64,000 bases of DNA from Symsagittifera roscoffensis (GCF_963678635.1 NC_087066.1:25955986-26019985), one strand, 5' to 3'; counted from the stretch's first letter, positions 53,581 through 64,000 are shown. The notes: generated from the letters alone by a model not told the origin. Program-made: numbers and translations.

Positions 53581-56500
53581 ATGGCTACTCAAACACACTG
53601 CCTTATTTGTAAAAGCAGCCTACGAGGCGGAGGTGTTTGGTGCTTCACATGTCCAGGCTACATGCATGTAAAATGCAGCGGCCTAGCCCGCAGCAGTGAT
53701 CACTATGACGATTTCAGTTGTCATCGCTGCACCTCCCATTTTCATTTAGCTAACGACAAGCATGAATGCAATCCCTCAACCCTAGCTACAACCACGCTCC
53801 CCCAAATGCACCCTCACCCTTCACCTGCCCCACACTCACAAAACTCAGGAGAGTCTTCCACTATAGAACCCAGAACAATACAAGACCCATGGTCAAACCC
53901 CTGCCCAGAACTCATAGAAACCACCAGGAAAATATACACCGAAGTGGTCCACTGGAAACCGGTCTTTATGATCTTGTCAAAAATTAAAGTTGGTTATAAC
54001 TTCATTGAAACCCTCAATAGAACTTTGAACAGCCTAATAGAAAACAACGAAAATACCTTCGCAATGCACGCAGCAATGATTTTTCCACACTTATTACTGT
54101 GCAAAACAAAGTCCGAAATTGATGGATCTTTATCCAAAACAATAGCAAGGCGACTTAAGCAATGGCAAGACGGAGACCTGGATGGACTATATAACGAAGG
54201 AAAGGCGCTGCAAATGCGCTTGTTGAAAGGAAGTAGAAGAGAAACTGAAACTGAAGCACAACAGTTCAACAAACTAATGAATACTGGAAAAATATCAAGA
54301 GCAATTGCAAAACTAACAGACACATCTGAAGGCGTTCTTTCGCTCGACGAGATTGTCAAAGGTAAGACAGTTGAACAGACTCTCGTAGAAAAACACCCAC
54401 CATCTGAACCAATTAATGAGAACTATATTACACCAGTCTCAAACGAAATAATTCCTTTCCATTCATCGATATTTAATCAGATAAACGGTCAACATATCAA
54501 GAAGGCAGCCATGAGAACTCACGGGTCATATGGACCATCTGGCCTCGATGCGAATGAATGGAGACGTATTCTAACACACTTCGGGCAACAATCAGTTGAA
54601 ATTTCAAAAAAAATTGCTAAAATTGCCAAAAAATTAGCCACAGAAGAACTAAATCCAGAATTAATGGAACCATATAACGCATGCAGATTAGTACCCTTAG
54701 ATAAGAATCCAGGGGTAAGACCCATAGGCATAGGAGAAGTTATGCGTGGGATAATAGGGCGAACAATAACTAAATGCTTAAAAAACGATTTCATGTCGCT
54801 CGGTTCAAACTACCAACTCTGCCTAGGACAAAAATGTGGCATTGAATATGCGATCCACACGCTAAGAGATCAATACAGCAAAACTTCCGCCGATGCTGTT
54901 TTACTGATAGATGCCGAAAACGCTTTCAACTCGCTGAACCGAAAGCTGGCATTAAAAAACATAGAAAATACCTGCCCTTCCCTTTTAACAGCGATTAAGA
55001 ACTCCTACTGCAAACCATCTAAACTATTCGTTAACAAAAAAACAATCTACTCTCAAGAAGGGACAACCCAGGGGGATCCACTAGCAATGGCCATGTACGG
55101 TCTAGCCATAATACCCCTCATAAAATTTTTATCAGTAGACGATGTAACCCAGAAATGGTACGCAGACGACGGAAACGCAGTCGGTAAATTAAGCAATCTA
55201 CGAACCGTCCTCGACAAAATTGTATCACTGGGTAAATTTTTTGGCTACCACGTGAAAGCATCCAAATGCCAACTCATTGTCAAAGATGAAAACCTCGGTG
55301 AAGCTCAGAAAATCTTCGCAAATACAGGAATCTCTATAAAGGCAGGAGCCCGAGTGCTTGGTTCAGTTATAGGAACAGAAACTGAATGTAAAAGTTCCTC
55401 GAATTTCAACAGAATGAGCAAATCAAAATTTTGAATAAATTAACGAAAATTGCTAAAACCTCCCCTCAAAACGTTTATGCCTGCTATACTAAAGGAGTTC
55501 AAGAAAAGCTTTCATTTCTTGCCAGGACAACGCCTTACACCATGGAAAACTTAGAAATATGTGAAAATATTATCAAAGAACAATTATTACCTAACCTAGT
55601 CGGTAAAGACACTTTAAACCCCCAGTTCCGTGAGATATCTTCCTTACCCCTTAAAATGGGCGGAATTAACATCAAGCTGCCATCCGATCATGAAAACTAC
55701 CTAGAATGGTCTAAGGAAACATCACTGGTACTGGAATCTCAAGATCCTATTACAGCAGTAACACAGCAAGAAAAAATATGTACGAAAATCAAAAAATTGA
55801 AAACTGATAGAACAAATCGAAAAAAAAGCAAACCTCATTAACTCCTTAAATGAAACAGATAAATACGCAATCGAACTGGCCTCTGAAAAGGGAGCCTCTA
55901 ACTGGCTCAATGCTCTACCACTGAGCAGATACAACTTCTACCTGAATAAATCAGAGTTCAGAGATGGTATTTACTTAAGATACGGATGGGAACCAACCAA
56001 AACCCCACTCACATGTGCATGTGGTGCTGATTTTAATTTGACACATGCGCTTCACTGTGCAAAGGGTGGTTACACACACATAAGACACAATGAAATCAGA
56101 GACACATTCGCCAACCTCATGAACGAGGTTTGCCATGACGTCGAGATTGAGCCGAAACTTCAGCCGTTGCAAGGCGAAAGCTTTGTGAACAATTCAACTA
56201 CAACTGAAGATGAGGCACGACTTGACATTAAGGCAAACGGACGCTGGGGTTCACGATTCAGCCGCGCTTTCTTTGATGTGAAAATTTTCAACCCCCATGC
56301 CAAAACATCGCGAAATCTGCATAAGGATGCATACAAATACCACGAAACGCTGAAGAACTCCAAATATCAGCAAAGAATTTTAAACGTAGAGCAGAGTAGC
56401 TTCTGCCCGCTAATGTTTGGATGCACTGGTGGCGCTGCTCCAACAGCCACGCGGACGATGCAGCGATTGGCCGAAAAACTAAGTGAAAAAAGACAAGAAA

Positions 56501-56655
56501 GCTACCCAGAATCTATAAACTACATAAGAACTAAAACAAGCTTCGCGCTCCTGAGGAGCTCTATACTTTATATAAAGGGGTGCAGATCGCTACGCAAAGT
56601 TCAATTTATCGACAACTCCATAAGCGCTATTGTAGAGGAAGGACGGCTAAGATAA
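53581..56655 (+). pseudogene. ORF2: PHD finger, reverse transcriptase, REL endonuclease; two frameshifts
   Basis: The first segment (53581-55434) has 617 codons. A C4HC3 PHD-like finger is at residues 7-50 (C7, C10, C21, C24, H29, C32, C47, C50). The reverse transcriptase has LLIDAENAFNSLNR (Asp444), EGTTQGDPLAMAMYG (493 on) and YADD (527-530). The reading continues in another frame (about 55405-55841, with KIAKTSPQNVYACYTKG and LSFLARTTP), then returns to the first frame at about 55830. There it has GASNWLNALPLSRYNFYL, the Cys/His motif CACGADFNLTHALHC and the endonuclease core EARLDIKA..AFFDVKIFNP, ending at 56655. Each shift is compatible with a one-base indel. I infer a recently inactivated copy, or assembly errors. 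Its product would nick target DNA and prime reverse transcription there. Confidence 0.85.
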
Positions 56656-56866
56656 ATTAACATTATGACGATGCATTTAATGCTGATTTATGACTTCATT
56701 GCTGATATATATGCATTTTTATATCGCTGGTATGGCCCTATTCAGCTTGTGCACTTACCGTAACTAAACGGAAGGCCCCCTTTAGTAATTTAGTGTTTTT
56801 TTTTATTTTAGTTGCAGTAATGCCCTGAACGATTTAATTAACTCCGATTTTGTACAGTATTGCAGA
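56656..56866. other. 3' flank or 3'UTR of the non-LTR element
   Basis: AT-rich and non-coding. No poly-A tail or tandem terminal repeat clearly marks the element's end. Confidence 0.35.
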
Positions 56867-57290
56867 GCATGAGTAGTTAGAAAAAGGAAAGAGTCAATCC
56901 ATCTCTAATGGATTTAGTATATAAATGTCACTAAAAACATCGCAAATAATGTTTTTCTGTCTTGTTTTTATTAGTAATCACGTGTTCTGGGAATGCGAGA
57001 CCCAGCTATGTGGTTTTTTTTCACATGGAAACGAAAGCTGATCAAAAGTAGTTTGACTGATGGCCTAAAAATGGTTACTTTTTACTTTGACCTAGAGACC
57101 AGAGAACTAACTGGCTAGCTCTAGACGGTTAAAAACAAGAATTCAGGTAGCTGACGCCTGACAGTAGTCTATAGGTACTTTTTCTATGCTACGTAAACCA
57201 TAACTTGCTCTGTTTTTAGTGACAGTTATATACTATATCCTTTCGAGATGGATTGACTCTTTCCTCTTTCTAACTACTCATGCTCTGGGT
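56867..57290. repeat. Long inverted repeat, ~75-95-bp arms (foldback/MITE-like)
   Basis: The left arm from CAGAGCATGAGTAGTTAGAA (56867) to about 56960 is the reverse complement, with few mismatches, of a right arm from about 57195 to TCATGCTCTG (ending 57290). Both outer ends begin CAGAGCATGAG. The spacer is about 235 bases. No target duplication was found. It would form a strong hairpin in RNA. Confidence 0.8.
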
Positions 57291-57314
57291 AAGCATGGTA
57301 AAGGCAAGACCATC

Positions 57315-57404
57315 ATGAGCAGCAAACGTTACAGCGACGCACCCTCCGCTCCGGCGTATGCCCCAGTTAGAGGCCTTAATGTCCTGTGTTGTAGCAGGCG
57401 GAAG
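57315..57404 (+). CDS. Possible short coding exon, unknown
   Basis: An open, GC-richer segment begins with ATG at 57315 (MSSKRYSDAPSAPAYAPVRG onward) and ends at a good donor GGCGGAAG|GTACGG. The frame is open upstream to 57219 through the inverted-repeat arm. No family recognised; composition and the donor are the only support. Confidence 0.25.
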
Positions 57405-58139
57405 GTACGGATCCTTTACCTGGTACAATTTAGCTTTTTAACTTAGATAAGACCAAAAATTAGGGTGAGAGGGTTAGGCGGGAAGTCTTGAGCCCGTTTA
57501 TCCCAAGCCCTGGGACCAAAAACAATGTAATAGTCGCCCGGAAGTACATATTGACAGAAAAAAGCTAAGCTATAAAACGACTGACCAGCGTCTAAACAAA
57601 GCTCTACATGCTTTTCACCGTCTCTACCAAAGCCAGTTCTTTTGGAGGTCTTCCTAACATGAGGTCGACAATAACGTTACCGTTCTCCGGTTCAACCAGA
57701 ACGATCAAATTAACTTAATTACATGCAAAAATAGTGAGCTCATAGCTGGGTCTCAGTATCCCCAGACCACGAAGTCACTCCTAAAAACAGGGCTACTACG
57801 ATTTACTATTTTACGATTGTTTTTGTTCAGTAGATAAAAATCATCATCTCCATCGCACATGGATCAACCCTTTTCCTCAATTCCTAGCTTCTAATTATCT
57901 GGAAATGAATCGGGATGTTAAAAAATTCAATTCAGTGCATGACCAGGAAGCTAAAAGTTTGTATAAAACAGCTTGAGTTCAGGTCTCGAGACTCCTCCGG
58001 ATTCTGGAATCCGGCAAAATAACGTTCTTATTTCCTTTCCGGAAGGCTGGAAACACTGTCCCAACATTTTTCACCGTTTGCGTGAATTGCTCTGTAACGA
58101 TTGTAGCGACACAATCGTTACAAATCAGAGCGGTCTCTG
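57405..58139. other. Unannotated region
   Basis: Mixed composition. It contains an 8-bp inverted motif at 58096-58125 (GTAACGATTGTAGCGACACAATCGTTAC) forming a tight hairpin. No gene supported. Confidence 0.4.
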
Positions 58140-58635
58140 ATGATTTCCAGTTGTATCTTGTTTTTTTTTCTCGTCGTTATCTCTATCGCAATTATTGTTG
58201 TTGTTGTGTTTTCCTTCCGATTCTCTTCTAAAATGGCCGTTTCGACGTTTCTCAGAAGTTTGACGTCACCATTCGAATTTTTAAATTTAAAACATTCAGA
58301 ACCTGACCTTCACGATTCTTCTAATTGTTTAAATAACGTTGCAATTCTGCTAAAACCGTCAATCTTCCAGGTCAGCGGCTACGAATTCGAAATTGCATTT
58401 TCGTCAGTTCTGGTCGACTGTCACATACTCCCCGGACAGCCAGGTCAATGTCCCCATTGAATATTGTAGGCTTCGTCAAAACGGTACAGTACCATCGAAC
58501 AAAATTTACAAAGTGCACGAAATCACTTTTATCCACGTCATATCGACTCACTGCAGAATAGAAATGGCATCATACAACACTACTATACCCTTCCAAATTC
58601 TTTCACCATTCTGCACTTTCGAGGATATGACTTAA
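58140..58635 (+). pseudogene. Broken plus-strand ORF pair, unknown
   Basis: Frame 58140-58460 starts with a strongly hydrophobic segment (FFFLVVISIAIIVVVVF), then KMAVSTFLRSLTSPFEFLNL and GYEFEIAFSSVLVDC. A second frame (58393-58635) seems to carry the continuation (VNVPIEYCRLRQNG, FIHVISTHC, FQILSPFCTF), which would need a +1 shift near 58430. The pattern of a surface-like beta-rich protein recalls small proteins of virus-like transposons, but that is speculation. Confidence 0.25.
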
Positions 58636-59151
58636 GATAATACATTTTTTCTGACTTCCATTGTCAATGCCCTGATTTCAAACTTTCTCTTAGGTTTTAA
58701 AAAGTGTTAGTTTGCAGAACAGCCCTGCCAACCAACAAGCTAAAATTATCCTACTATGCCTCTTCCCTTCGGAAATTTAATTTTTATTGGTCCTGAATAA
58801 TAAAATTAATGTACTCTGTGGTTAGAAGGTACAATGAAATAATCTCCCTCTTCAAGAGATTACCCAAGCTTTTCATGTCACCACAAAGTTATCAGTCGTC
58901 CTAGTTGATTAAAAACAATCATGCAGGCTGGAAAATTTAAAGATACTCTTCACTCAAGCCTTTCTAAATAAATAGTAAGTGTCTCTAAAGCCACTAACTA
59001 AAATCAAAATGCGAAGTTTTTTGTCACATACAAATTAATTCTGATTTTTAACATCGTCTTTTTCGTCGCTTTTTTGTTTCTTTCTGTGTTCGTCTATTAA
59101 AAGTTCAAAACTTCTAAAATCTTCTAATTTCTTTCTTTTTGCACCTAGTCT
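58636..59151. other. AT-rich, nothing recognised
   Basis: About 500 bases without ORF, repeat or RNA signals that I can support. Confidence 0.4.
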
Positions 59152-59454
59152 CTACGGCCATTTGACAACTTTCCATCTCCTCCTCCTGCGATATTGACTC
59201 CGCACTTTCAGTTTCCGTGTCTTGAAAACGTCGGTAGCTATTCTGACGCTGTTGGAGGCAGTCCTCCAACACTTCTGCTCTTCTACTCTTTGTTTACAAC
59301 AAGGTAGGGGATCAACGTTAGATTCTCTGTTTTGGCAGAGGCTGTTGTGGAGGCACAATGTTACGTTTCTCTCCAAATCTTCCTTCAACATCTCTTCTTT
59401 CTCCCTTCTGTTACCTTCACTCATCCTAGAAGTTCTCTTTACTGTGGTGGTCAC
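59152..59454 (-). CDS. Short basic ORF downstream of the duplicated unknown ORFs
   Basis: 100 codons, starting MTTTVKRTSRMSEGNRREKE and ending in an Arg-rich run (QYRRRRRWKVVKWP). It is on the same strand and in the same frame as the transmembrane ORF at 59593-59835. It is not part of the tandem duplication. Function unknown; a degenerate tail of a larger element is possible. Confidence 0.25.
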   Translation of the reverse strand: MTTTVKRTSRMSEGNRREKEEMLKEDLERNVTLCLHNSLCQNRESNVDPLPCCKQRVEEQKCWRTASNSVRIATDVFKTRKLKVRSQYRRRRRWKVVKWP

Positions 59455-59592
59455 TGTATTTCGATGAGTTACAAAAGCTTGCTTGAAAGCTCCTGCTCCA
59501 ATGTCCAGCTGATACGCAACGCACTGTACACTCTGCTGTGCTTCGACATATGCTTCTTAGCATATTCGTACAACCATGCAGTCATAGTGGAT

Positions 59593-59835
59593 CTAAACCA
59601 TGGAAACAATCGTCTTCTGCCCCATATGGTTTTTGTTTTTCATCGGAATGTTCAAGATTTTGCATATTGTCTCAAAAAGATCTAATTCTCTTAGACAATC
59701 CAATCTCTGCAATTGTTTTCTCGTCGGCGCTTCCTGTCTATTTTTCTCTTTCCCATGAGCTTCCAGCCATCGTACTGCCATCGTAACTACCACTATTACT
59801 AACATTATCGGCTGCGATGAGTCTCGTAAACCCAT
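59593..59835 (-). CDS. Unknown ORF with one transmembrane segment, copy 1
   Basis: 80 codons from the first ATG, open further upstream in frame. One membrane-like segment (MLVIVVVTMAVRW) is followed by a charged region with LQRLDCLRELDLFETI. In copy 2 the equivalent frame (61026-61367) starts at MLAANMVVPGC, overlapping the upstream ORF. Either a frameshift or an intron would join the two parts. Confidence 0.35.
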   Translation of the reverse strand: MGLRDSSQPIMLVIVVVTMAVRWLEAHGKEKNRQEAPTRKQLQRLDCLRELDLFETICKILNIPMKNKNHMGQKTIVSMV

Positions 59836-59861
59836 GGAGAGCAGCTCTCCACAGTCTCAGA

Positions 59862-60407
59862 TCAACACCAGATTTCTACGTCCGGGTACCACCATGTTTG
59901 CAGCAAGCAATGGCAGGGAAACTCATCATGTGTTGACATGACGCTCCTCCAATTACGCTTTCCTGAAGCTTCCAGTAGTGGTTCCACTTCCATCATCACT
60001 CGGTGGACTTCATCATTCTCTTCTACTGCATTGTAATCCGTGACTGTTGATCCTTTCTGCTTTTGTCTTCCAAAATCACTGAAGTTCCCACTGGCGTATA
60101 CCATTAATTTTTTTCCCAGTATCGACTCTAACTCCTCTTTAGTTTTCTCTGGAACTGCTGAGAACATTTTGCACAGTAAAACGTAAGATTTTTCCGACAT
60201 TCTCGCTAGTCTTATGCATTTTGGCACCGAGAAGGCTTGATCCACGATCGTTCTCGTTTTTTCACATCCACCGCTACGAAATGCACTGGGTATCTGCTCT
60301 CGCACCTTGGAGCTAATGTCGATCCCACCAAATATCGCACTCCCGATAGTCTGCGATAAGTTTGACTGTGTCGGGTGTTCATTTCCGCCTCGATCGTTGC
60401 TCTCCAT
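59862..60407 (-). CDS. Unknown 181-codon ORF, duplicated copy 1
   Basis: It starts MESNDRGGNEHPTQSNLSQT and includes CEKTRTIVDQAFSVPKCIRL, EELESILGKK and MMEVEPLLEASGKRNW. Composition is globular-protein-like rather than repeat-like, and coding potential is supported by similarity to copy 2 with mostly frame-preserving differences. It overlaps, in the -1 frame, an ORF (59593-59835) with a hydrophobic segment (PIMLVIVVVTMAVRWL). No family recognised. Confidence 0.45.
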   Translation of the reverse strand: MESNDRGGNEHPTQSNLSQTIGSAIFGGIDISSKVREQIPSAFRSGGCEKTRTIVDQAFSVPKCIRLARMSEKSYVLLCKMFSAVPEKTKEELESILGKKLMVYASGNFSDFGRQKQKGSTVTDYNAVEENDEVHRVMMEVEPLLEASGKRNWRSVMSTHDEFPCHCLLQTWWYPDVEIWC

Positions 60408-61025
60408 TTTCCTATGTGCTTTTGCTCAGTTTGCAAAAAACGTGATATCTCAAAAACTACAAGGATTTGAGTCGTCTCAATTGGAGGCACAGTTAGCAAT
60501 CCCTGAGAATTCCCTGAAGGCACAGCAGATACAGGGTATGCAAATTCCTTTTTAGTAAAAAAAAACTTTTCAACTTTTCTGAAAAAATCACAAAAAACTT
60601 GATATCTCGAAAATTACAAGGATTTGAGTCGTCTCATTTGGAGGCAAGACTCGCAATCCTTGAGAATACTGACAGCATCTAACTACAGGGTTGGGAATTA
60701 CAAGTTTTTAATATATTTTGTAGTTTGAGTTTTCTGAAAATCTTTGAAAAAAATCAAAAAACGACGTATCTCGTACACTAAAAAGATTTGAGCATTCTTA
60801 ATTGGACGCTAAACTCGCAACCACTTTGTGAACTTTGTCAGCAGCCCACTATTGGGCTCTTTTTTTAACCTCGGTGGAATAACCACTGAAGTCAAACAGG
60901 AAAATTGAAAAAAATCTTATCCGTTGCAAAACACGATGTAGCACAAACGTGAATTTTTTTTTTCGTTAAATATCCGAAAATAATATGTTAAAAGTCTAAA
61001 CGTATCGAGATAGTGAAGCCCGCAT

Positions 61026-61367
61026 TCAAAAATATAAAAGAACGATATAAGAAAACCATGGCAACAGTCGTCTTCTGTCCCATATGTTTTTCACTTTCAT
61101 CGGAATATTCAAGATTTTGCACATTGTCTCAAAAAGATCTAATTCTCTAAGACAATCCAATCTCTGCAATTGTCCTCTCGTCGGCGCTTCCTGTCTATTT
61201 TTATCTTTCCCATGAGCTTCCAGCCATCGTACCGCTATCATAACTACCACTATCACTAACATTATGAGCTGCGATGAGTCTCGTAAACCCATGGAGAGCA
61301 GCTCTCCACAGTCCCAGATCAACACCAGATTTCTACATCCGGGTACCACCATGTTTGCAGCAAGCAA
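61026..61367 (-). CDS. Unknown transmembrane ORF, duplicated copy 2
   Basis: Equivalent to 59593-59835, with SQLIMLVIVVVMIAVRWLEA as the membrane segment. It runs past the duplication edge (61056) into satellite DNA, so its last residues are unrelated to copy 1. Confidence 0.35.
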   Translation of the reverse strand: MLAANMVVPGCRNLVLIWDCGELLSMGLRDSSQLIMLVIVVVMIAVRWLEAHGKDKNRQEAPTRGQLQRLDCLRELDLFETMCKILNIPMKVKNIWDRRRLLPWFSYIVLLYF

Positions 61368-61762
61368 TGGCAGGGAAACTCATCATGTGTTGACATGAAG
61401 CTCCTCCAATTACGCTTTCCCGAAGCTTCCAGTAGTGGTTCCACTTCCATCATCACTCGGTGGACTTCATCATTCTCTTCTACTGCATTGTAATCGGTGA
61501 CTGTTGATCCTTTCTGCTTTTGTCTTCCAAAATCACTGAAGTTCCCACTGGCGTATCCCATGAATTTTTTTCCCAGTATCGACTCTAACTCCTCTTTAGT
61601 GTTCTCTGGAACTGCTGAGAAAATTTTGCACAGTAAATCGTAAGATTTTTCCGACATTCTCGCTAGTCTTATGCATTTTGGCACCGAGAAGGCTTGATCC
61701 ACGATCGTTCTCGCTTTTTCACCTCCACCGCTACAAAATGCACTGGGTATCTGCTCTCGCAC
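61319..61762 (-). CDS. Unknown ORF, duplicated copy 2
   Basis: It matches copy 1 from REQIPSAFCSGGGEK to its end at the same stop position (VEIWC). The first ~34 codons of copy 1 are shifted out of frame here, because the start region carries small differences (61762-61880). This copy is thus 5'-damaged. Confidence 0.35.
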   Translation of the reverse strand: MREQIPSAFCSGGGEKARTIVDQAFSVPKCIRLARMSEKSYDLLCKIFSAVPENTKEELESILGKKFMGYASGNFSDFGRQKQKGSTVTDYNAVEENDEVHRVMMEVEPLLEASGKRNWRSFMSTHDEFPCHCLLQTWWYPDVEIWC

Positions 61763-62513
61763 CTTGGAGCTAATGTCGATCCCACCAAATATCGCGCTCC
61801 CAATGGTCTGCGATAAGTTTCACTGTGTCGGGTGTTCATTTCCGCCTCGATCGCTTCTCTCCATTTTCCTATGTGTCTTTGCTCAGTTTGCAAAAAACGT
61901 CATATCTCGAAAACTACAAGGATTTGAGTCGTCTCATTTGGAGGCACAATTAGCAACCCCTTCGAATTCCCTGAAGGCACAGCAGATACAGGGTAAGCAA
62001 TTTCATTTTTAGGAAAAAAAACTATTCAACTTTTCTGAAAAATTCATCTCGAAAATTACAAGGATTTGAGTCGTCTCATTAGGAGGCAAGACTCGCAATC
62101 CTTGAGAATACTGACAGCACCCAACTACAAGATTGGGAATTACAAGTTTTTTTAATATATTTTGTAGTTTGAGTTTTCTGAAAATCTTTGAAAAAAATCA
62201 AAAAATCTACGTATCTCGTACACTAAAAAGATTTGAGCATTCTTATTTGGACGCCAAACTCGCAACCACTTTGTGAACTCTGTCAGCAGCCCACTATTGG
62301 GCTGCTTTTTTAACCTCGGTGGAATAATGACTGAAATCAAACAGGAAAATCGAAAAAAATCTTATCCGTTGCAAAACACGATGTAGCACAAACGTGAAAA
62401 AAAATGTTTTCGTTAAATATCCAAAAATATTATGTTAAAAGCTCAAACGTACCGAGATAGTGAAGCCCGCATTCAAAAATACAAAAGAACGATATAAGAA
62501 AAGTGATACAAAA

Positions 62514-64000
62514 ATGAGGGATATAAAAATGATGTAAAAGTGATAAAAAAGTGATATAAGAAAGTGATTTAAGAAAAAAGATTTTTGAAAAGTGATTTCA
62601 AAATTTAATTTTAAAAATAGATATAAAAAAAGTGATAAAAAAATTATGTAAAAAAGTGATATAAAAATTATTACAAAAGCGATATAAAGAAGCGATATAA
62701 AAAAGCTAATACAAAAAAGTAACATAAAACATTGTAGTAGAAAAAATGAGATAAGAAAAAAGTGATAAAAAAGGTATAGAAAAAGTGGTATAAAAGGTTT
62801 AAAAAAGTGGTACAAAAAGTGTTATAAAAAAGTGATATAAAAGGTATAAAAATTCTGCAAAGTTTTTAACATGGTACAAAAAAAGATACAAAAAAGAAGT
62901 GTTATAAAAAAGTGATATAAAAAGTGATATAAAAAAGTGCTATAAAAAAGTGATACAAAAAAGATATGAAGAGCGTATTATAAAAAAAATGGTACCAAAA
63001 TATAGATATAAAAAGATAAAAGAAATATAGAAGAAGAAATGAAGAAGAAATATAGAAGAACTGAAGAAAAAAATATAGAAAAAAGTTTATACAAAAAAGG
63101 ATCGAAAAATGATCGAAGAAAGATAAAAAAAAAAGAATAAAAAAGAAGGCTAGCAAAAAAGATAGAAAAAAAAAAGATTTAAAAAAATTGAAAAAAATCG
63201 AAGAAAGAAAGAAAACCCAGATTAAGATAAAGATAAAGAAAGATTGGAGACAACCGTTTGACAAGCAGTGCTTTGAACTGAAATGGGTAGACAGACAATC
63301 AAACAATTTAAAAAGAAGGTATACAGACAGAGTTTGAGAAAACCATCTTTATGAATCTGGCCGTTCCGAATGTCAAGATTCTAACACCTGGCTCGCTCAA
63401 AGAGATGGCCTTGCGATGGGCTGCAAACTTTCTGATTATTTAGCCAATATTTGGTTGAAGTGTTTCCAGTCGCGCGTCTCTGTTCTTTTTCTGAACATTG
63501 CATCTCTTTTATAGATGTCACAGATATTTCGTTGTTGTTTTTGTTTATTTTATTCAGTTTTAACCACCAGTGTCGGATGATAAAAAGAGAAGAATCGAAA
63601 AAGAAGTATCGAAAAAGAAGGATCGAAAAAGAAGGATAGAAAAAAAAGATAGAGAAAAAAACCGAAAAAAGATCGGAAAAGGCGTACAAAAAAAAATAAA
63701 AAAGATCGAAAAAAAGGATAAAAAAACAGATAAAAAAGATAGAAAAAAATACAATCAAAGATCGAAAAAGAGGTATCGAAAAAGAAAGTTAGAAAAAGGA
63801 AGATAGAAAAATAAGATTGAAAAAAAATATGAAAATAATAGAAAAAAAGATAGAAAAAAAAAGATCAAAAAAGAAGGATCGAAACAAAGAAAGGTAGATA
63901 AAAAATATAAAAAAAGATTGAAACAGAAGGATCAAAAATAAAGACAGAAAAAGATAGAAAACCCAGATAAAGATAAAGAGAAAGAAAGATTGGAGAAAAC
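62514..64000. repeat. Further composite satellite: low-complexity arrays and complex block copy 4
   Basis: GTGATATAAAA-type array (about 62500-63000) and purine-rich array (63000-63250), then the complex block (63320-63580) and another purine-rich GATCGAAAAAGAAGGAT array (63580-64000) that runs off the right edge. It is homologous, in the same order, to 49140-50540. ORFs in it are compositional artefacts. Confidence 0.85.

Larger units (their letters stand above)
52948..56655 (+). mobile_element. Non-LTR retrotransposon with SGNH-like ORF1 and REL-endonuclease ORF2
   Basis: It has two ORFs 24 bases apart. ORF1 resembles an SGNH/GDSL hydrolase. ORF2 has a PHD finger, reverse transcriptase and, at the C-terminus, a CCHC-like motif followed by a restriction-like (PD-(D/E)XK) endonuclease, so the element belongs among the endonuclease-at-the-end lineages (R2/R4/NeSL/CRE-like), not the APE-type LINEs. 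Similar ORF2 proteins are common in cnidarian and other invertebrate genomes, from memory. Two frameshifts break ORF2. The 3' end and any target duplication were not found. Confidence 0.85.
59598..62513. repeat. 1,458-bp tandem duplication (two copies)
   Basis: Copy 1 (59598-61055) and copy 2 (61056 to about 62513) each comprise about 830 bases carrying unknown minus-strand ORFs followed by about 620 bases of satellite monomers. The offset is constant: CCATGG at 59598 and 61056, the AAACTACAAGG block near 60454 and 61912. The copies are roughly 95% alike by eye. The hairpin CAGCCCACTATTGGGCT occurs in both (60840, 62285). Confidence 0.88.

Overview
Animal (metazoan) nuclear DNA, AT-rich and intron-rich. 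The evidence is three spliced genes on the minus strand with clear animal homology and phase-consistent GT/AG junctions, plus several classes of eukaryotic transposon and satellite. There are no prokaryotic operons, and I cannot place the species. From left to right: (1) 1-720, three ~173-bp tandem repeats; (2) 1315-8037, a secreted NIDO-domain protein whose first exon is a giant mucin-like repeat tract and whose 3' end lies off the left edge; (3) 8743-9171, a hAT-like MITE leading into a 9.2-13.4 kb array of four ~1.05-kb units, each carrying two tRNA-like modules; (4) 16084-21970, a complete six-exon gene for SAGA-associated factor 29 (SGF29); (5) 22-26 kb, intergenic repeats; (6) 26300-30992, a complete four-exon gene for a MATCAP/KIAA0895-type tubulin tyrosine carboxypeptidase.

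Upstream of the MATCAP gene sits an intact-looking Ty3/gypsy LTR retrotransposon (31644-41915, minus strand). Its two LTRs (439 bp) appear identical by eye, it has a 5-bp target duplication and a primer-binding site, and it encodes Gag with a zinc knuckle, then protease-RT-RNase H-integrase. A textbook -1 slippery heptamer lies directly before the Gag stop. Its third reading frame carries the integrase C-terminal module, a proline-rich linker and a TARG1/OARD1-type macro domain with both known catalytic residues. An LTR retroelement encoding an apparently active ADP-ribosyl-hydrolase is the most striking observation here.

The right third is mostly repeats. It holds a dispersed repeat family with a GCGAAGCT-type hairpin, an alternating satellite (45.9-47.7 kb), low-complexity arrays, one probable first coding exon of an unrecognised gene (51.2-51.4 kb), and a non-LTR retrotransposon (52948-56655). 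The non-LTR element has an SGNH-hydrolase-like ORF1 and an ORF2 with PHD finger, reverse transcriptase and restriction-like endonuclease; ORF2 is broken by two frameshifts. Beyond it are a long inverted repeat, a 1,458-bp tandem duplication carrying unknown ORFs, and more satellite.

The three host genes are not functionally linked to each other: extracellular matrix/mucus, chromatin and tubulin modification. The accessory biology is in the mobile elements. All coordinates, phases and homologies were worked out by reading; no database search was run.
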